Below are positions 28,001-36,559 of a stretch of DNA of 64,000 nucleotides, piece after piece. A program made the translations under genes and the position numbers. Each line of letters starts with the position of its first letter. Within the stretch, counting starts at the first letter, position 1. The DNA is from Arcobacter venerupis (GTDB taxonomy: Bacteria; Campylobacterota; Campylobacteria; Campylobacterales; Arcobacteraceae). The notes under the pieces are model-generated. The model ran no database searches. It saw only the letters and a list, made by a program, of their open reading frames with translations, and was not told where the DNA came from. The stretch lies in contig NZ_CP053840.1 in assembly GCF_013201665.1 (NCBI RefSeq), positions 3,145,086 through 3,209,085 on the forward strand. The letters are read 5' to 3'.

Positions 28001-28433
28001 AGATGTTGAGGGTGAGTTTGTAAGTGGGGTTAGATACAAAGCTTGGCAACCTTGGTCAGCCCTTCATCCAACCATTAAAGTAGATACACCTTTAACTTTT
28101 GATATAATAGATAAATGGAATACTAGATCTATTGGTGGGTTTAATTATTTTGTTGCACATCCAGGTGGAAGAAGTTATGATACTTTCCCTGTAAATTCTT
28201 ATGAAGCAGAGTCAAGAAGAATAAATAGATACTGGGACTTCAATCACTCACAAGGTGAAGTTGAAGCATATGAACCATCTATTTCAGGGGAAGCAAATAC
28301 TCTATTTGCTGTGGAAGCAACAAGAACATTAACAAATACAAAAGGAAGTAAAAAACTTCTTTTTAAAGAGATGCCAAAAAATAAAGAATACCCACATACA
28401 TTAGATTTAAGACAAAGGTGGATAAAAAAGTAG
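25068..28433 (+). CDS. Transglutaminase-like / DUF2126 fusion protein
   Basis: An 1121-residue cytosolic protein. The N-terminal part is a bacterial transglutaminase N-domain plus core with the triad visible: Cys in GSCRDSAW (about 180), His in DLHAWTEVY and Asp in GLDSTSG. From about 330 it is DUF2126, with MGGEPTFVSIDD, DGRHTGTGGGNHVTIGAMKP and ELRAFDMPPHSQMALLQM. DUF2126 has been proposed to belong to the glutamine synthetase/GCS-like amidoligase superfamily. The protein could therefore both make and break or transfer amide bonds. It is the first gene of a three-gene operon; the stop abuts the next ATG. No signal peptide. Confidence 0.9.
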   Translation: MSLKVVISHKTHYKYDRPISLSPHIIRLRPAPHSRTPIEAYSLKIKPDGHFLNWQQDPFGNYQARIVFPEKTKEFFIDVEIIADLITLNPFDFFVEESATNFPFEYKKDLKKELKPYLKIEEDGKLLTEFVGKIDKTEKPIIDFLVEVNQKINQYVNYTVRLEPGVQTCKTTLEKKLGSCRDSAWLFVQVLRHLGLAARFVSGYLVQLTADVKSLDGPSGPEADFTDLHAWTEVYIPGAGWVGLDSTSGLFAGEGHIPLACTPHYNSAHAIEGFSDKCETEFEFENKVTRIFESPRVTKPYKEEQWKAIYDLGFKVDEDLEKNDVRLTMGGEPTFVSIDDMESAQWNSEADGEHKRELATKLARRLLETTTTGGLLHHAQGKWYPGEPLPRWQTTIYWRKDKKPVWENPALLANKNDVFPYTTADAKNFLSTLASVLGVSDENISPAFEDPIYYIMKEAELPIDIDPLKYDLKDPLERKTIADKLAQGLNNEVGYVLPLNFGVTKWISSKWEFRRNHLFLSAGNSPLGLRLPLESLVVKPPVELEKNFETDLFAFAPQLGDYIKDVKKRAKKTSKKTTTKFNSNTFVRTAITSEIRDNKLCIFLPPIEDTEVFLDLIASIEQTATILNLSVIIEGYEPPHDLRTDRIKVTPDPGVIEVNIQPASSWKELSDNLLALYEDARLCRLGTEKFMIDGRHTGTGGGNHVTIGAMKPSDSPLLRNPQLLRSLITFWQHHPGLSYLFSGAFIGPTSQAPRVDEGRAENLYELEIAFSQIPESGDVPFWLTDRLFRHMLTDITGNTHRSEFCIDKLYSPDSSTGRLGILELRAFDMPPHSQMALLQMLLVRALVSCFWKKPYKHDLVRWGTRLHDKFLLEHYVKEDLRSVVQYLNDEGYEFKLDWFDPFFEFRFPLYGMTMIEGMPVEIRSAIEPWNVLGEESSSQGTSRYVDSSVERLQIKIENFNEERYIVTCNGVQVPLSKTDVEGEFVSGVRYKAWQPWSALHPTIKVDTPLTFDIIDKWNTRSIGGFNYFVAHPGGRSYDTFPVNSYEAESRRINRYWDFNHSQGEVEAYEPSISGEANTLFAVEATRTLTNTKGSKKLLFKEMPKNKEYPHTLDLRQRWIKK

Positions 28434-30926
28434 ATGTCAATTTTTGATAGTTGTAAGTTAGAGTCATCATATGATGAAATGTTTGATACAAAATGCAATA
28501 TTAAACCTCATTGGGATGACATTGTAAAAGGTTTAGAAGAGGCAGGTATTAAACAACTTGAACAAAAACAACTAGAAATTGATTGGAAACTTGAAGATAA
28601 TGGGGTTACTTATAATATTTATAATGACCCAGAAGGAAACAACAGAAGATGGAATTTAGACCCTATTCCCTTAGCTCTTACATCTACGGAGTGGGAAGAG
28701 GTTTCAAGAGGACTAAAACAAAGAGCAAAACTTTTAAATCTAATTTTCAAAGATTTATATACTGAGCAAAGATTAATTAAAGAGGGAATTGTTCCTGCTG
28801 AAATTATTTTTGCCCATAAAAGTTTTATTCCTGAAGTTTTTAATTTTGAAAATAAAGATTATTACTCTATGCGATTTTATGCAGCAGATATAAGCAGAGG
28901 TCCTGATGGAAAGTTTTGGGTTATAAATGATAGAACTCAATCTCCATCAGGTCTAGGTTATGCAATAGAAAATCGACTTACAATGAACTCAATCTCAAAT
29001 GATTTATATCCAAATGTTGAAATTCTAAAAATGGCAAAATTTATTGAGGGTTTTAAAACTATGTTAAAATCTCTCTCATCATCAAATCAAGACAATCCAT
29101 TGATTGTTCTTTTAACTCCAGGTCCTTTAAATGAGACCTATTTTGAACACTCATATATTAGTTCTTTTTTAGATTTAACTCTTGTTCAAGGTGAAGATTT
29201 ACTTGTAAAAAACAACCAATTATGGCTAAAAAGTTTAAATGGATTAAGAAAAGTTGATACTTTAATTAGAAGAGTTGATTCACAATATTGTGACCCTCTT
29301 GAATTAAGAAATGACTCACATTTAGGAGTTGCTGGACTTGTAAATGTAATTAGAAAAAATAATCTATCAATGATAAATCCAATTGGTGTTGGTATTTTAG
29401 AAAATATTGGACTAAATCCATTTATGAAAAATATTGCAAAGTTTTTACTAAATGAAGAATTAATTCTTCCTCAAATAGCAACTTGGTGGTGTGGACAAAA
29501 AAAAGAACTTAAATTTGTACTTGAAAATATCAAAAATTTAATCATAAAAAAAATTGACCGAACAGATAATATAGAAGTTCATTTTGCTAATAAATTAGAT
29601 GATATTCAATTAAAAGAGTTAATAGAAAAAATAGAAAAAAATCCACACTATTATGTTGGACAAGAAATTATTGACTTTTCTACAAGTCCATCATTTACAA
29701 AAGGTAAAATTGAACCTAGAAATGCAGTAATAAGGTCATTTTCTTATTTACATGAAGATAAATATCATGTAATGCCTGGAGGATTAATTAGAGTTTCTCC
29801 ATCAAAAGATTCCCTTGTTGTATCAAATCAAAAAGGTGGAGCTAGTAAAGATTTATGGATATTAGGAAAAAATGTTGATTCTACTGGAAATAATATCTTT
29901 AAAAATAGAGCTTTTATTGATTCACGCTTAGAAAATATTTCAACTAAAAGAGCAGAAAATTTATTTTGGTTAGGAAGATATTTAACAAGATCAATAACAA
30001 CTTCAAGAATGATTAGATTTAATTTAAAAAGTATGCTTAATCTAAACCGATATGACGACAAGAGTAATTCAAAACTCACAATTAAAATTTTAAATAATGC
30101 ATTAACGCATTTAACTATGAGTTATCCTGGCTTTTTGGATGAAAAATCTACTATTACGCCAATTAAAGAGATTATTTCACTAATAAGAGATAAAAATAGA
30201 GTTGGAACTCTTAGTTTCAGTCTTTCTATGCTCTCAAATTTAAATGCAAGTGTAAAAAATCTTCTTACAATAGAAGCATGGAGAATCTATGAAAAAATGC
30301 AAAAAGAGTGGAATAGCTATAATAAAAGAGAAGTTTTCACATACAAAGATCATATAAATGAACTAGATAGTTTATTAATTTTTTTAATGGCTTACAGAGA
30401 GCTAATTGATGAAAGTATATTTAAAGAACAAGGATTAATTTTATATGATATTGGATGTAAAATAGAAATATCTCAACTATTAATTTCTAAATTAAGATCA
30501 CTTCTTACTCAAAAACTTGATAAATTAATAGAGTATGATGTTTTAGATTCTATGTTAAATTCTTATGAAAGTTATAACTCTTATAGGGCGTATTATAAAT
30601 CTTCTTTAGACTTAGAAAATGTATTAGACTTTTTAATATTTAATACAAAATATCCAAAATCTTTGATTTATATAATAAATCAACTATTAAGTGATTTAAA
30701 AGAACTCCCAAAAAATGAAAATAATTCACACTTAAGTAGTTTCGAAGAACCTGTATTTAAGGTATTTTCAATGATAACTTTAACAAGCACGCAAAAACTA
30801 TTAGAGAGTTCTGAGGAAGAGTATGTATATAAAGGATTAGATGAGTTTTTATCAACTCTTTCTGATTTATTAACACAAACATCTGAAGAATTAACTAAAA
30901 CATATTTTTCACACTATAATGAGTAA
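28434..30926 (+). CDS. Circularly permuted ATP-grasp / alpha-E fusion protein
   Basis: An 830-residue fusion. Residues ~1-480 are a circularly permuted ATP-grasp ligase (GLKQRAKLLNLIFKDLY, DRTQSPSGLGYAIENR, LTPGPLNETYFEHSY, GGASKDLWIL). Residues ~490-830 are an alpha-E domain, starting with RAENLFWLGRYLTRS. In most genomes these are separate proteins (COG2308 and COG2307 types). A peptide or amide ligation using ATP is expected, but no substrate is known. An AAAGGTGG site lies within the end of the preceding gene. A second, unfused pair occurs at 35.9-37.9 kb on the other strand. Confidence 0.9.
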   Translation: MSIFDSCKLESSYDEMFDTKCNIKPHWDDIVKGLEEAGIKQLEQKQLEIDWKLEDNGVTYNIYNDPEGNNRRWNLDPIPLALTSTEWEEVSRGLKQRAKLLNLIFKDLYTEQRLIKEGIVPAEIIFAHKSFIPEVFNFENKDYYSMRFYAADISRGPDGKFWVINDRTQSPSGLGYAIENRLTMNSISNDLYPNVEILKMAKFIEGFKTMLKSLSSSNQDNPLIVLLTPGPLNETYFEHSYISSFLDLTLVQGEDLLVKNNQLWLKSLNGLRKVDTLIRRVDSQYCDPLELRNDSHLGVAGLVNVIRKNNLSMINPIGVGILENIGLNPFMKNIAKFLLNEELILPQIATWWCGQKKELKFVLENIKNLIIKKIDRTDNIEVHFANKLDDIQLKELIEKIEKNPHYYVGQEIIDFSTSPSFTKGKIEPRNAVIRSFSYLHEDKYHVMPGGLIRVSPSKDSLVVSNQKGGASKDLWILGKNVDSTGNNIFKNRAFIDSRLENISTKRAENLFWLGRYLTRSITTSRMIRFNLKSMLNLNRYDDKSNSKLTIKILNNALTHLTMSYPGFLDEKSTITPIKEIISLIRDKNRVGTLSFSLSMLSNLNASVKNLLTIEAWRIYEKMQKEWNSYNKREVFTYKDHINELDSLLIFLMAYRELIDESIFKEQGLILYDIGCKIEISQLLISKLRSLLTQKLDKLIEYDVLDSMLNSYESYNSYRAYYKSSLDLENVLDFLIFNTKYPKSLIYIINQLLSDLKELPKNENNSHLSSFEEPVFKVFSMITLTSTQKLLESSEEEYVYKGLDEFLSTLSDLLTQTSEELTKTYFSHYNE

Positions 30927-30928
30927 CA

Positions 30929-31822
30929 ATGATTTATGAAATATACCACGAAACAAACTTTAATTATGCAGGACTTGTAACTTTTAGTCATAATATTGCA
31001 AGATTAAAACCTAAAAATTCAAATACGCAAAAATTACTTGAATACTCACTAAAAATTGAGCCAACACCGTATGAAACAAATGAATTTGTTGATTATTTTG
31101 AAAATACAAATAATTTTATGCTTATTAGAGAAGCCCATAAAAACCTAAAAGTTATTGCAACTTCAAAAGTTGAAAGACTTGAAACGGAAATAAAAAAAGA
31201 GTTAAGCCTTTTTAAGGATGTAAAAATTACTCTTAAACAATTAAAAGAGAGATTTAGCAGTTATAATGCAAATGATGTATTGGCAAAATATTTTTTATTT
31301 GAAACAGAATCTATCCCAATGCCATCACTTGAAATAAAAAAATATGTTTTAGAATCTTTTAGTGAAGATAGAAATATAATTGAAGCAACAACTGAATTTA
31401 TGGCTAGAATATTCAATGATTTCAAATTTGTATCTGGATTTAGTGATATTACAACTCCTATTGAAGTAATTTTCAAAGAGAAAAAAGGGGTTTGTCAAGA
31501 TTTCGCGCAGTTTGCAATTTCAGCACTTAGAAGTATCGGTATTCCAACTAGATATATAAGTGGTTATATTCAAACAATCCCAGCAGAGGGAAGTGAAAAA
31601 CTTTTTGGTGCAGATGCTTCTCATGCTTGGTTTTCTATTTATATTCCTGATGTTGGATGGTTAGATTTTGATCCAACAAATAATAAAATCCCAAATGAAG
31701 AGTATATAATTTTAGGTTATGGAAGAGATTATTTAGATATTTCACCCTTAAAAGGTGTTGTTCAAAGTAGTGGGAATAGTGCTTTAAGTGTAAAAGTTAA
31801 TGTGAAAATTATAGAAGGATAG
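30929..31822 (+). CDS. Transglutaminase-like protein
   Basis: A 297-residue bacterial transglutaminase-like protein, N-domain plus core. The triad is intact: Cys in GVCQDFAQFAISALRSIG (about 187), His in ASHAWFSIYIPDVGW and Asp in LDFDPTNN. No signal peptide, so cytosolic. It probably acts as a protease or amide transferase in the ATP-grasp/alpha-E system. Starts 2 bases after the preceding stop. Confidence 0.9.
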   Translation: MIYEIYHETNFNYAGLVTFSHNIARLKPKNSNTQKLLEYSLKIEPTPYETNEFVDYFENTNNFMLIREAHKNLKVIATSKVERLETEIKKELSLFKDVKITLKQLKERFSSYNANDVLAKYFLFETESIPMPSLEIKKYVLESFSEDRNIIEATTEFMARIFNDFKFVSGFSDITTPIEVIFKEKKGVCQDFAQFAISALRSIGIPTRYISGYIQTIPAEGSEKLFGADASHAWFSIYIPDVGWLDFDPTNNKIPNEEYIILGYGRDYLDISPLKGVVQSSGNSALSVKVNVKIIEG

Positions 31823-31823
31823 A

Positions 31824-31839
31824 AGAGTTTAAAAACTCT
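31824..31839 (+). terminator. Convergent hairpin between transglutaminase and chemoreceptor genes
   Basis: AGAGTTT-aa-AAACTCT lies just after the stop at 31822 and overlaps the last codons of the chemoreceptor gene. Stem of 7 bp; T run weak on the + strand. Confidence 0.5.
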
Positions 31840-33820
31840 CCCATTCATCTGTATCTTTTGTTTTAGCTGAGTGTGACTCTACAGGTTTTACTACTTTTTT
31901 AGATACAACTTTATTATGACTTTGTTTTTCTTGAGCTTCTGCCATGTGTATAGCTTTAGCTGCTGATTTTATATTTTTTGATTTAGCTGTATTTTTCCCA
32001 ATAAATTCTTTTTCATCAGCACTACTAACCACCAATTTAGCTATTTGATCTGTTAACACTGCCACATCATGAGTTTGTGATGCTACTGCTGCATTTTGTT
32101 GTGTTTGTTGGTCTAATTGATTTACTGCATCATTTATCTGTTCAATTCCTAACAACTGCTCTTTTGATGCATTTTGGATATCTTGTATTAAATTTATTGT
32201 ATGAGTGATATTTCCATTTAATTGTTTATATCCCTCTATCATATTTCCAGCTATTTTTTTACCATCATTCGCTTTTACTGTTGCTGTTTCTACGATTGAT
32301 TTTATCTCACGTGCAGCATCTGCTGAACGAGATGCTAGGTTTCTCACTTCTGCTGCTACTACTGCAAATCCTTTTCCTGCTTCTCCTGCTGTTGCTGCTT
32401 CTACTGCTGCATTTAAAGAAAGAATATTTGTTTGGAAAGCAATTTGGTCAATTACAGAAATTGCATCATTTATAGCATTTACTTGAGTATTTATCTCATC
32501 CATTGAAACTGTTGTTTGATTTGCTAATTTCTCACCTTGAGAAGCAGAAGCTGTTACTTCATTTGAAAGAATTGCCATTTTTGAAATATTCTCTGTATTA
32601 TTTCTAATATTTGAAGTTATCTCTTCTATTGCTGCTGCTGTTTCTTCTAAAGATGCTGCTGCTTCATTTGAGCTTTGATTTAATTTATCTACATTTGATA
32701 AAAGTATATTTGAACTTTCATCTAAAGTTAGACCATTTGTTTTATTTTCTACTAACATTTGAGTAATGGAATTTTGCAAAGTATTAATACCTACTACTAA
32801 TCTTTCAAACACTCCACCATGTTCATCATTTTCATGCATCTTTAAAGTATCTACATAATTTAGTTTTGCATATTTTTCTAATAATTCATCTACTTCAATA
32901 AACCTATCTCTTGTACTTCTTATCATTTGATTTACATTATTTTTAAACTCTTCTAGTGAACTGTTATTAGTTGATTTCTCTATAAATTGTCCATACCAAC
33001 CATTATTTACTCTTGTCATTACTACTTTTGCATCATCAATTAAAGAGTTATCTTGGTTTAGTGTGTTTTCTATTTGTTTAATATTCTCATTTACAAACAC
33101 TGCCATTTCACCAAATTCATCTTTTGATTTATCATCAAGAAGTAAAACTGTTGTTGATTTTTTATTTAGGTAATCAAAAAAAGAGATTAATCCAGTTTTA
33201 AAATCATTTAGGGATTTTATTACTATATTTGAAATTAACAAAGAAATAATTATAAATATAGCAATTGAGATAATTACTAAAGCCATCAATATATTATTCA
33301 ATAAACTATGAGCTTCTATCTTTAATTGTATAGCACTAATATTTATTGCATCTATTTTTTTTTCTAAAACAACACCTGCTTCAGCCATCATTTTTACTGT
33401 ATTTTTTAACTCTTCAGATTCTTCTTTTATACCATTTGTTTTATTATCTATTAACATTGAGGCAACTTGATTAAAACTTGTTAGATACTCTTTTGAAGAA
33501 GAGATAATTTCATCACTCAAATCTTTATTTTTTTGAGTAGTTAACTCTTTTTTTAATTGTGTTACATCATTATTTAATGTATTAAAGTTATCTATTACTT
33601 TTTGTTTATTTTCATCATTTACGGCTCTTAAGAACTGATAAACTGATATTCTTCCTTTTAACAATTGTTGAATAAAGTTCTCTGTTTCTATTGCTACTTT
33701 ATTTCTTGCATTTTCTATATCACTAAAATGAACATACACTATCCCTGACACTATTACTATTACTACAAACATTAATGGAAACAACAGGAGTTTCATTTTT
33801 GTATTGATGTTTTTTATCAT
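31829..33820 (-). CDS. Methyl-accepting chemotaxis protein
   Basis: A 663-residue transmembrane receptor. TM1 lies at about 12-32 and TM2 at about 180-205, enclosing a ~150-residue helical periplasmic ligand domain. A HAMP-like linker and long signalling domain follow, with the canonical hairpin tip [20 protein letters not shown] and [17 protein letters not shown]. The protein ends in EWESF, resembling the NWETF pentapeptide that tethers CheR/CheB. It sits exactly between the two convergent amidoligase operons. AGGAAG precedes the ATG. Confidence 0.93.
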   Translation of the reverse strand: MIKNINTKMKLLLFPLMFVVIVIVSGIVYVHFSDIENARNKVAIETENFIQQLLKGRISVYQFLRAVNDENKQKVIDNFNTLNNDVTQLKKELTTQKNKDLSDEIISSSKEYLTSFNQVASMLIDNKTNGIKEESEELKNTVKMMAEAGVVLEKKIDAINISAIQLKIEAHSLLNNILMALVIISIAIFIIISLLISNIVIKSLNDFKTGLISFFDYLNKKSTTVLLLDDKSKDEFGEMAVFVNENIKQIENTLNQDNSLIDDAKVVMTRVNNGWYGQFIEKSTNNSSLEEFKNNVNQMIRSTRDRFIEVDELLEKYAKLNYVDTLKMHENDEHGGVFERLVVGINTLQNSITQMLVENKTNGLTLDESSNILLSNVDKLNQSSNEAAASLEETAAAIEEITSNIRNNTENISKMAILSNEVTASASQGEKLANQTTVSMDEINTQVNAINDAISVIDQIAFQTNILSLNAAVEAATAGEAGKGFAVVAAEVRNLASRSADAAREIKSIVETATVKANDGKKIAGNMIEGYKQLNGNITHTINLIQDIQNASKEQLLGIEQINDAVNQLDQQTQQNAAVASQTHDVAVLTDQIAKLVVSSADEKEFIGKNTAKSKNIKSAAKAIHMAEAQEKQSHNKVVSKKVVKPVESHSAKTKDTDEWESF

Positions 33821-33922
33821 TATTTCTTCCTTATAATTTAAAACCCAATAGTATTATTTTTTTATTGTATTTGTAATTAATTATTTACATAATTATAAAT
33901 AATAAATTTAATAAGTGATAAA

Positions 33923-33938
33923 AGTTACCTATGTAACT
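33923..33938. repeat. Inverted repeat upstream of the chemoreceptor gene
   Basis: AGTTAC-ctat-GTAACT, extended loosely by GATAA on both sides, lies in the 209-base gap between the chemoreceptor and the M14 operon. It may be an operator or a small hairpin; I see no gene in the gap. Confidence 0.4.
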
Positions 33939-34029
33939 GATAAGGAGTAATATTTCTGATTTCTAAGGATAAATATAATTTTTTAAGATTCTTTTTCTTT
34001 TTATTATTTTTCTAATTGGCTAGTAAATA

Positions 34030-34962
34030 CTAACCAATTTTTGCAATTCTAAAAGCAACTGCGTGTTCATAGATTAAAGAGTAACTATAAGAACATGTAA
34101 TCATACCATTACAAGGAGCCAAAAATTGGTGAATAACCTCACCTTCTAAAGAGTGAACTATTTCTCCAATAATTTGATCTTTAGATACATAATTTCCTGG
34201 AAGTTCTTTAGGAATAAAAATACCACTTCTAGGAGATTTAACAACATTAATTGAATTTCTATCAATTACAGTTGATTCGTAACCCGCAAAAATATGATAA
34301 TCTATAATTTTATTTTTATCCATAAATCTAATCATGGCTTGATTTATTTGGCTTGCACTCTTTTTATCAACTAAATTATCACTTGGGCAGATAATTGAAA
34401 AAGCTTTGGTTCCCCAAAGTTGCCAGTTATATTGTAGAGTAACAGTATCAATTGACTTCATAGTTCGATGATGGATCATTTTAAAACCAAACTTTTTTGC
34501 AGCCACTAAATCTTCGTAACCACTTTTATAAAGTTTTATATATGGTAGGCAAGTTGCAGGATCTGGGCGTCTTTCTAAAATAATTCCATAATCATATCCA
34601 CTAATTGCATCAAAAACTTTTTTAGCAATTCTTTGTGTAGTTTCACCCAACTCATATCCAGGGAACATCATGTTTAAATCAGTATTATCTAAAGGCCAGA
34701 ATCTTTTTCCAATATTTAAAGCATAATGATTAATTGAAGGGATAATTAATACATCACCTTTGATTTTTTCTTTATCAATTTTATTCTTGAAAAAATCTAC
34801 CATTTTTGAAGCACAATATAATGGTAAGATAGAATCACCTTCCATGGCACCAATAATTGCAACTTTAGGAGCTTTTGGGTTAGTTCCTTTAAAAAAATAT
34901 CCTTCAATAACTAATGGAGCACGACTTAATGATTCAATTCTTAATATTTCAATTTTTTCCAC
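34030..34962 (-). CDS. Degenerate M14/AspA-like protein (probable pseudoenzyme)
   Basis: A 311-residue protein homologous to the succinylglutamate desuccinylase/aspartoacylase family and to its upstream neighbour. The zinc motif HGDE is replaced by MEGDS, the second zinc His of DIHSS by ILERR, and the catalytic Glu of VVEMG by IICPS. All zinc ligands are therefore missing. The C-terminal beta domain is well kept (SPRSGIFIPKELPG, VIHQFLAPCNGMI). GTG 34962 has GGAG at the right distance; TTG 34974 is a less likely start. It overlaps the first M14 gene by 14 bases. A non-catalytic partner subunit is the most likely role. Confidence 0.82.
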   Translation of the reverse strand: MEKIEILRIESLSRAPLVIEGYFFKGTNPKAPKVAIIGAMEGDSILPLYCASKMVDFFKNKIDKEKIKGDVLIIPSINHYALNIGKRFWPLDNTDLNMMFPGYELGETTQRIAKKVFDAISGYDYGIILERRPDPATCLPYIKLYKSGYEDLVAAKKFGFKMIHHRTMKSIDTVTLQYNWQLWGTKAFSIICPSDNLVDKKSASQINQAMIRFMDKNKIIDYHIFAGYESTVIDRNSINVVKSPRSGIFIPKELPGNYVSKDQIIGEIVHSLEGEVIHQFLAPCNGMITCSYSYSLIYEHAVAFRIAKIG

Positions 34963-35902
34963 TGTTATCTCCAAAAATTCTAGCTATTAACGAACCCTCA
35001 TAAACAACAGGATATTCTCTTAAAGTAAATAATATTCCATCAGCAGGAGCTATCAAAGTAACATGTATTGAACCAGTTAATGGATCAACTATATCTCCAA
35101 TTTTTTCATCTTTTTTAATAATTGCACAATGATCAAGAGCAGGAACAAACAGTCCACTTTTTGGAGCATTTAAATAAAATACTTCTCCTATTTCAGAGTT
35201 AAAAGCTTCTCTTACGATAAAATCATCTTTACCCTCAATAATTCCCTCTTTTTGCATTAGATTTAAAATTCCCAGTAGTAATTGGTGTCCATATGCTTTT
35301 GTAAGTCTCATTCCAACACCCATTTCAACCACAAGGGTTTTTGTTCCCATTGAATTCATTGTATGTGAAAAAGTAGATTCAAGAACAGTTACTGCATCAT
35401 GAATCCAAATAAAATCACAATTTAACTCTTTTGCAAGGGGTAAAGTAGATTTTGAATACTCTTTATTTATTCTAATTTGTGGGATTTCTCGTAAAAAAAT
35501 ATTGCTTGAATGAATATCAATAGCAATATCACTTCCTTTTACATCATTTGCAAGAGCAAAAACAACTTGTCCTGGTAAAAATTCATTAGAATTACCAGGA
35601 AATGTTCTATTTAAATCAACATTATACAAAGGAAAGCCCCTTGTAATTGTATCTACACCTAAAGAGTTTACAGCTGGATAAATATCAACAATACCTTTTA
35701 ATTTATCACTATTAGTATTTAACCAATTTGCTAAAAGATAAATAACTAACTGCCCTTCTAATTCATCTCCATGAATTCCACTTACTATTGAAATCCTTTT
35801 AGTTTTATTATTAGACTTTTTTAAAGGTTCAAATCTAGTTCTTTTAACTGCTAGTTTTTCACCTACTGGTAACTCAGATGTAAATATCTCTGTTGTTTTC
35901 AT
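34949..35902 (-). CDS. M14-family AspA/AstE-like deacylase or carboxypeptidase
   Basis: A 317-residue protein with the metallo-hydrolase zinc motif HGDE (in VSGIHGDELEGQ), the second zinc His in AIDIHSSN and the likely catalytic Glu in VVEMG. The C-terminal domain resembles that of aspartoacylase-like proteins. It probably cleaves an amide or peptide bond in the product of the ligases in this operon. The start overlaps the alpha-E stop (TAATG). No signal peptide. Confidence 0.88.
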   Translation of the reverse strand: MKTTEIFTSELPVGEKLAVKRTRFEPLKKSNNKTKRISIVSGIHGDELEGQLVIYLLANWLNTNSDKLKGIVDIYPAVNSLGVDTITRGFPLYNVDLNRTFPGNSNEFLPGQVVFALANDVKGSDIAIDIHSSNIFLREIPQIRINKEYSKSTLPLAKELNCDFIWIHDAVTVLESTFSHTMNSMGTKTLVVEMGVGMRLTKAYGHQLLLGILNLMQKEGIIEGKDDFIVREAFNSEIGEVFYLNAPKSGLFVPALDHCAIIKKDEKIGDIVDPLTGSIHVTLIAPADGILFTLREYPVVYEGSLIARIFGDNSGKN

Positions 35903-36558
35903 TAATTCTCTACTATAATTTTATTTATTTTAGCATTAATTGAATTCAAAATGGTTTCAAAAGAATCATCTATATCATGAGGAACAAATTTTGATTCAGG
36001 TGCTAATCTAGTAACAATCTTATCTATTTCTTCCATAAGTACCAATGAAAAAACTTTATCTTCTTCTAGTCTTAAATGAAAATCTACTTTCTCGACAAGT
36101 TTCCCCAGTCTGATAAAATAATCACTCGCTTGTCTATGCTGTTTTCTTGTTAGTTCACCCCAAATTTCACTAATTAAAGATAAAACCTTATCAATAAATC
36201 TACAATCAACATCTAAACTTGAATGTTTTAATAAATTAGCCAACTCAACAACAGAACCAAAAGCCTCAGTATCCATATTAGTTCTACTAATAATTGCATT
36301 CTCTTTAGCAAGATTAATTAATGTTTGTAAATTCGCATGATGATTTCCAAATATTGAAATATTTAAAAACTCCTTTGCACTTGAATATTCTAAATCTATT
36401 CCAAATTTTTTATAAAGTTCTTTACCACAATCTTTATCAGTATCAATAACCTTATCAAAGGCATAAACGATTTCAAGTAAAGTTACTTCAACTCTTTCTA
36501 AATATCTACCAAACCAATATAAGTTTGTTGCAACATTTGCAGTTAATAATTGCTCCAT
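35902..36558 (-). CDS. Alpha-E domain protein
   Basis: A 218-residue protein made entirely of an alpha-E (DUF403) domain, with the hallmark start ATNLYWFGRYLERVE. All-helical. The start is ATG 36558, two bases after the ATP-grasp stop with GGAGG upstream; a longer frame from 36597 overlaps that gene and is rejected. It is the standalone counterpart of the C-terminal half of the 28434-30926 fusion. Confidence 0.88.
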   Translation of the reverse strand: MEQLLTANVATNLYWFGRYLERVEVTLLEIVYAFDKVIDTDKDCGKELYKKFGIDLEYSSAKEFLNISIFGNHHANLQTLINLAKENAIISRTNMDTEAFGSVVELANLLKHSSLDVDCRFIDKVLSLISEIWGELTRKQHRQASDYFIRLGKLVEKVDFHLRLEEDKVFSLVLMEEIDKIVTRLAPESKFVPHDIDDSFETILNSINAKINKIIVEN

Positions 36559-36559
36559 C

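Noticed and set aside
32205..32486. Open frames opposite the chemoreceptor gene
   Set aside because: They are antisense shadows of the repetitive Ala/Glu/Ser-rich signalling domain; no ribosome site and no family resemblance.
34014..34039. Inverted repeat AATTGGcTAGTA/TACTAaCCAATT at the end of the M14 operon, considered as its terminator
   Set aside because: On the minus strand it is followed by A-rich, not T-rich, sequence; the T run is on the + strand where no gene ends. Kept only as an inverted repeat of unknown meaning.
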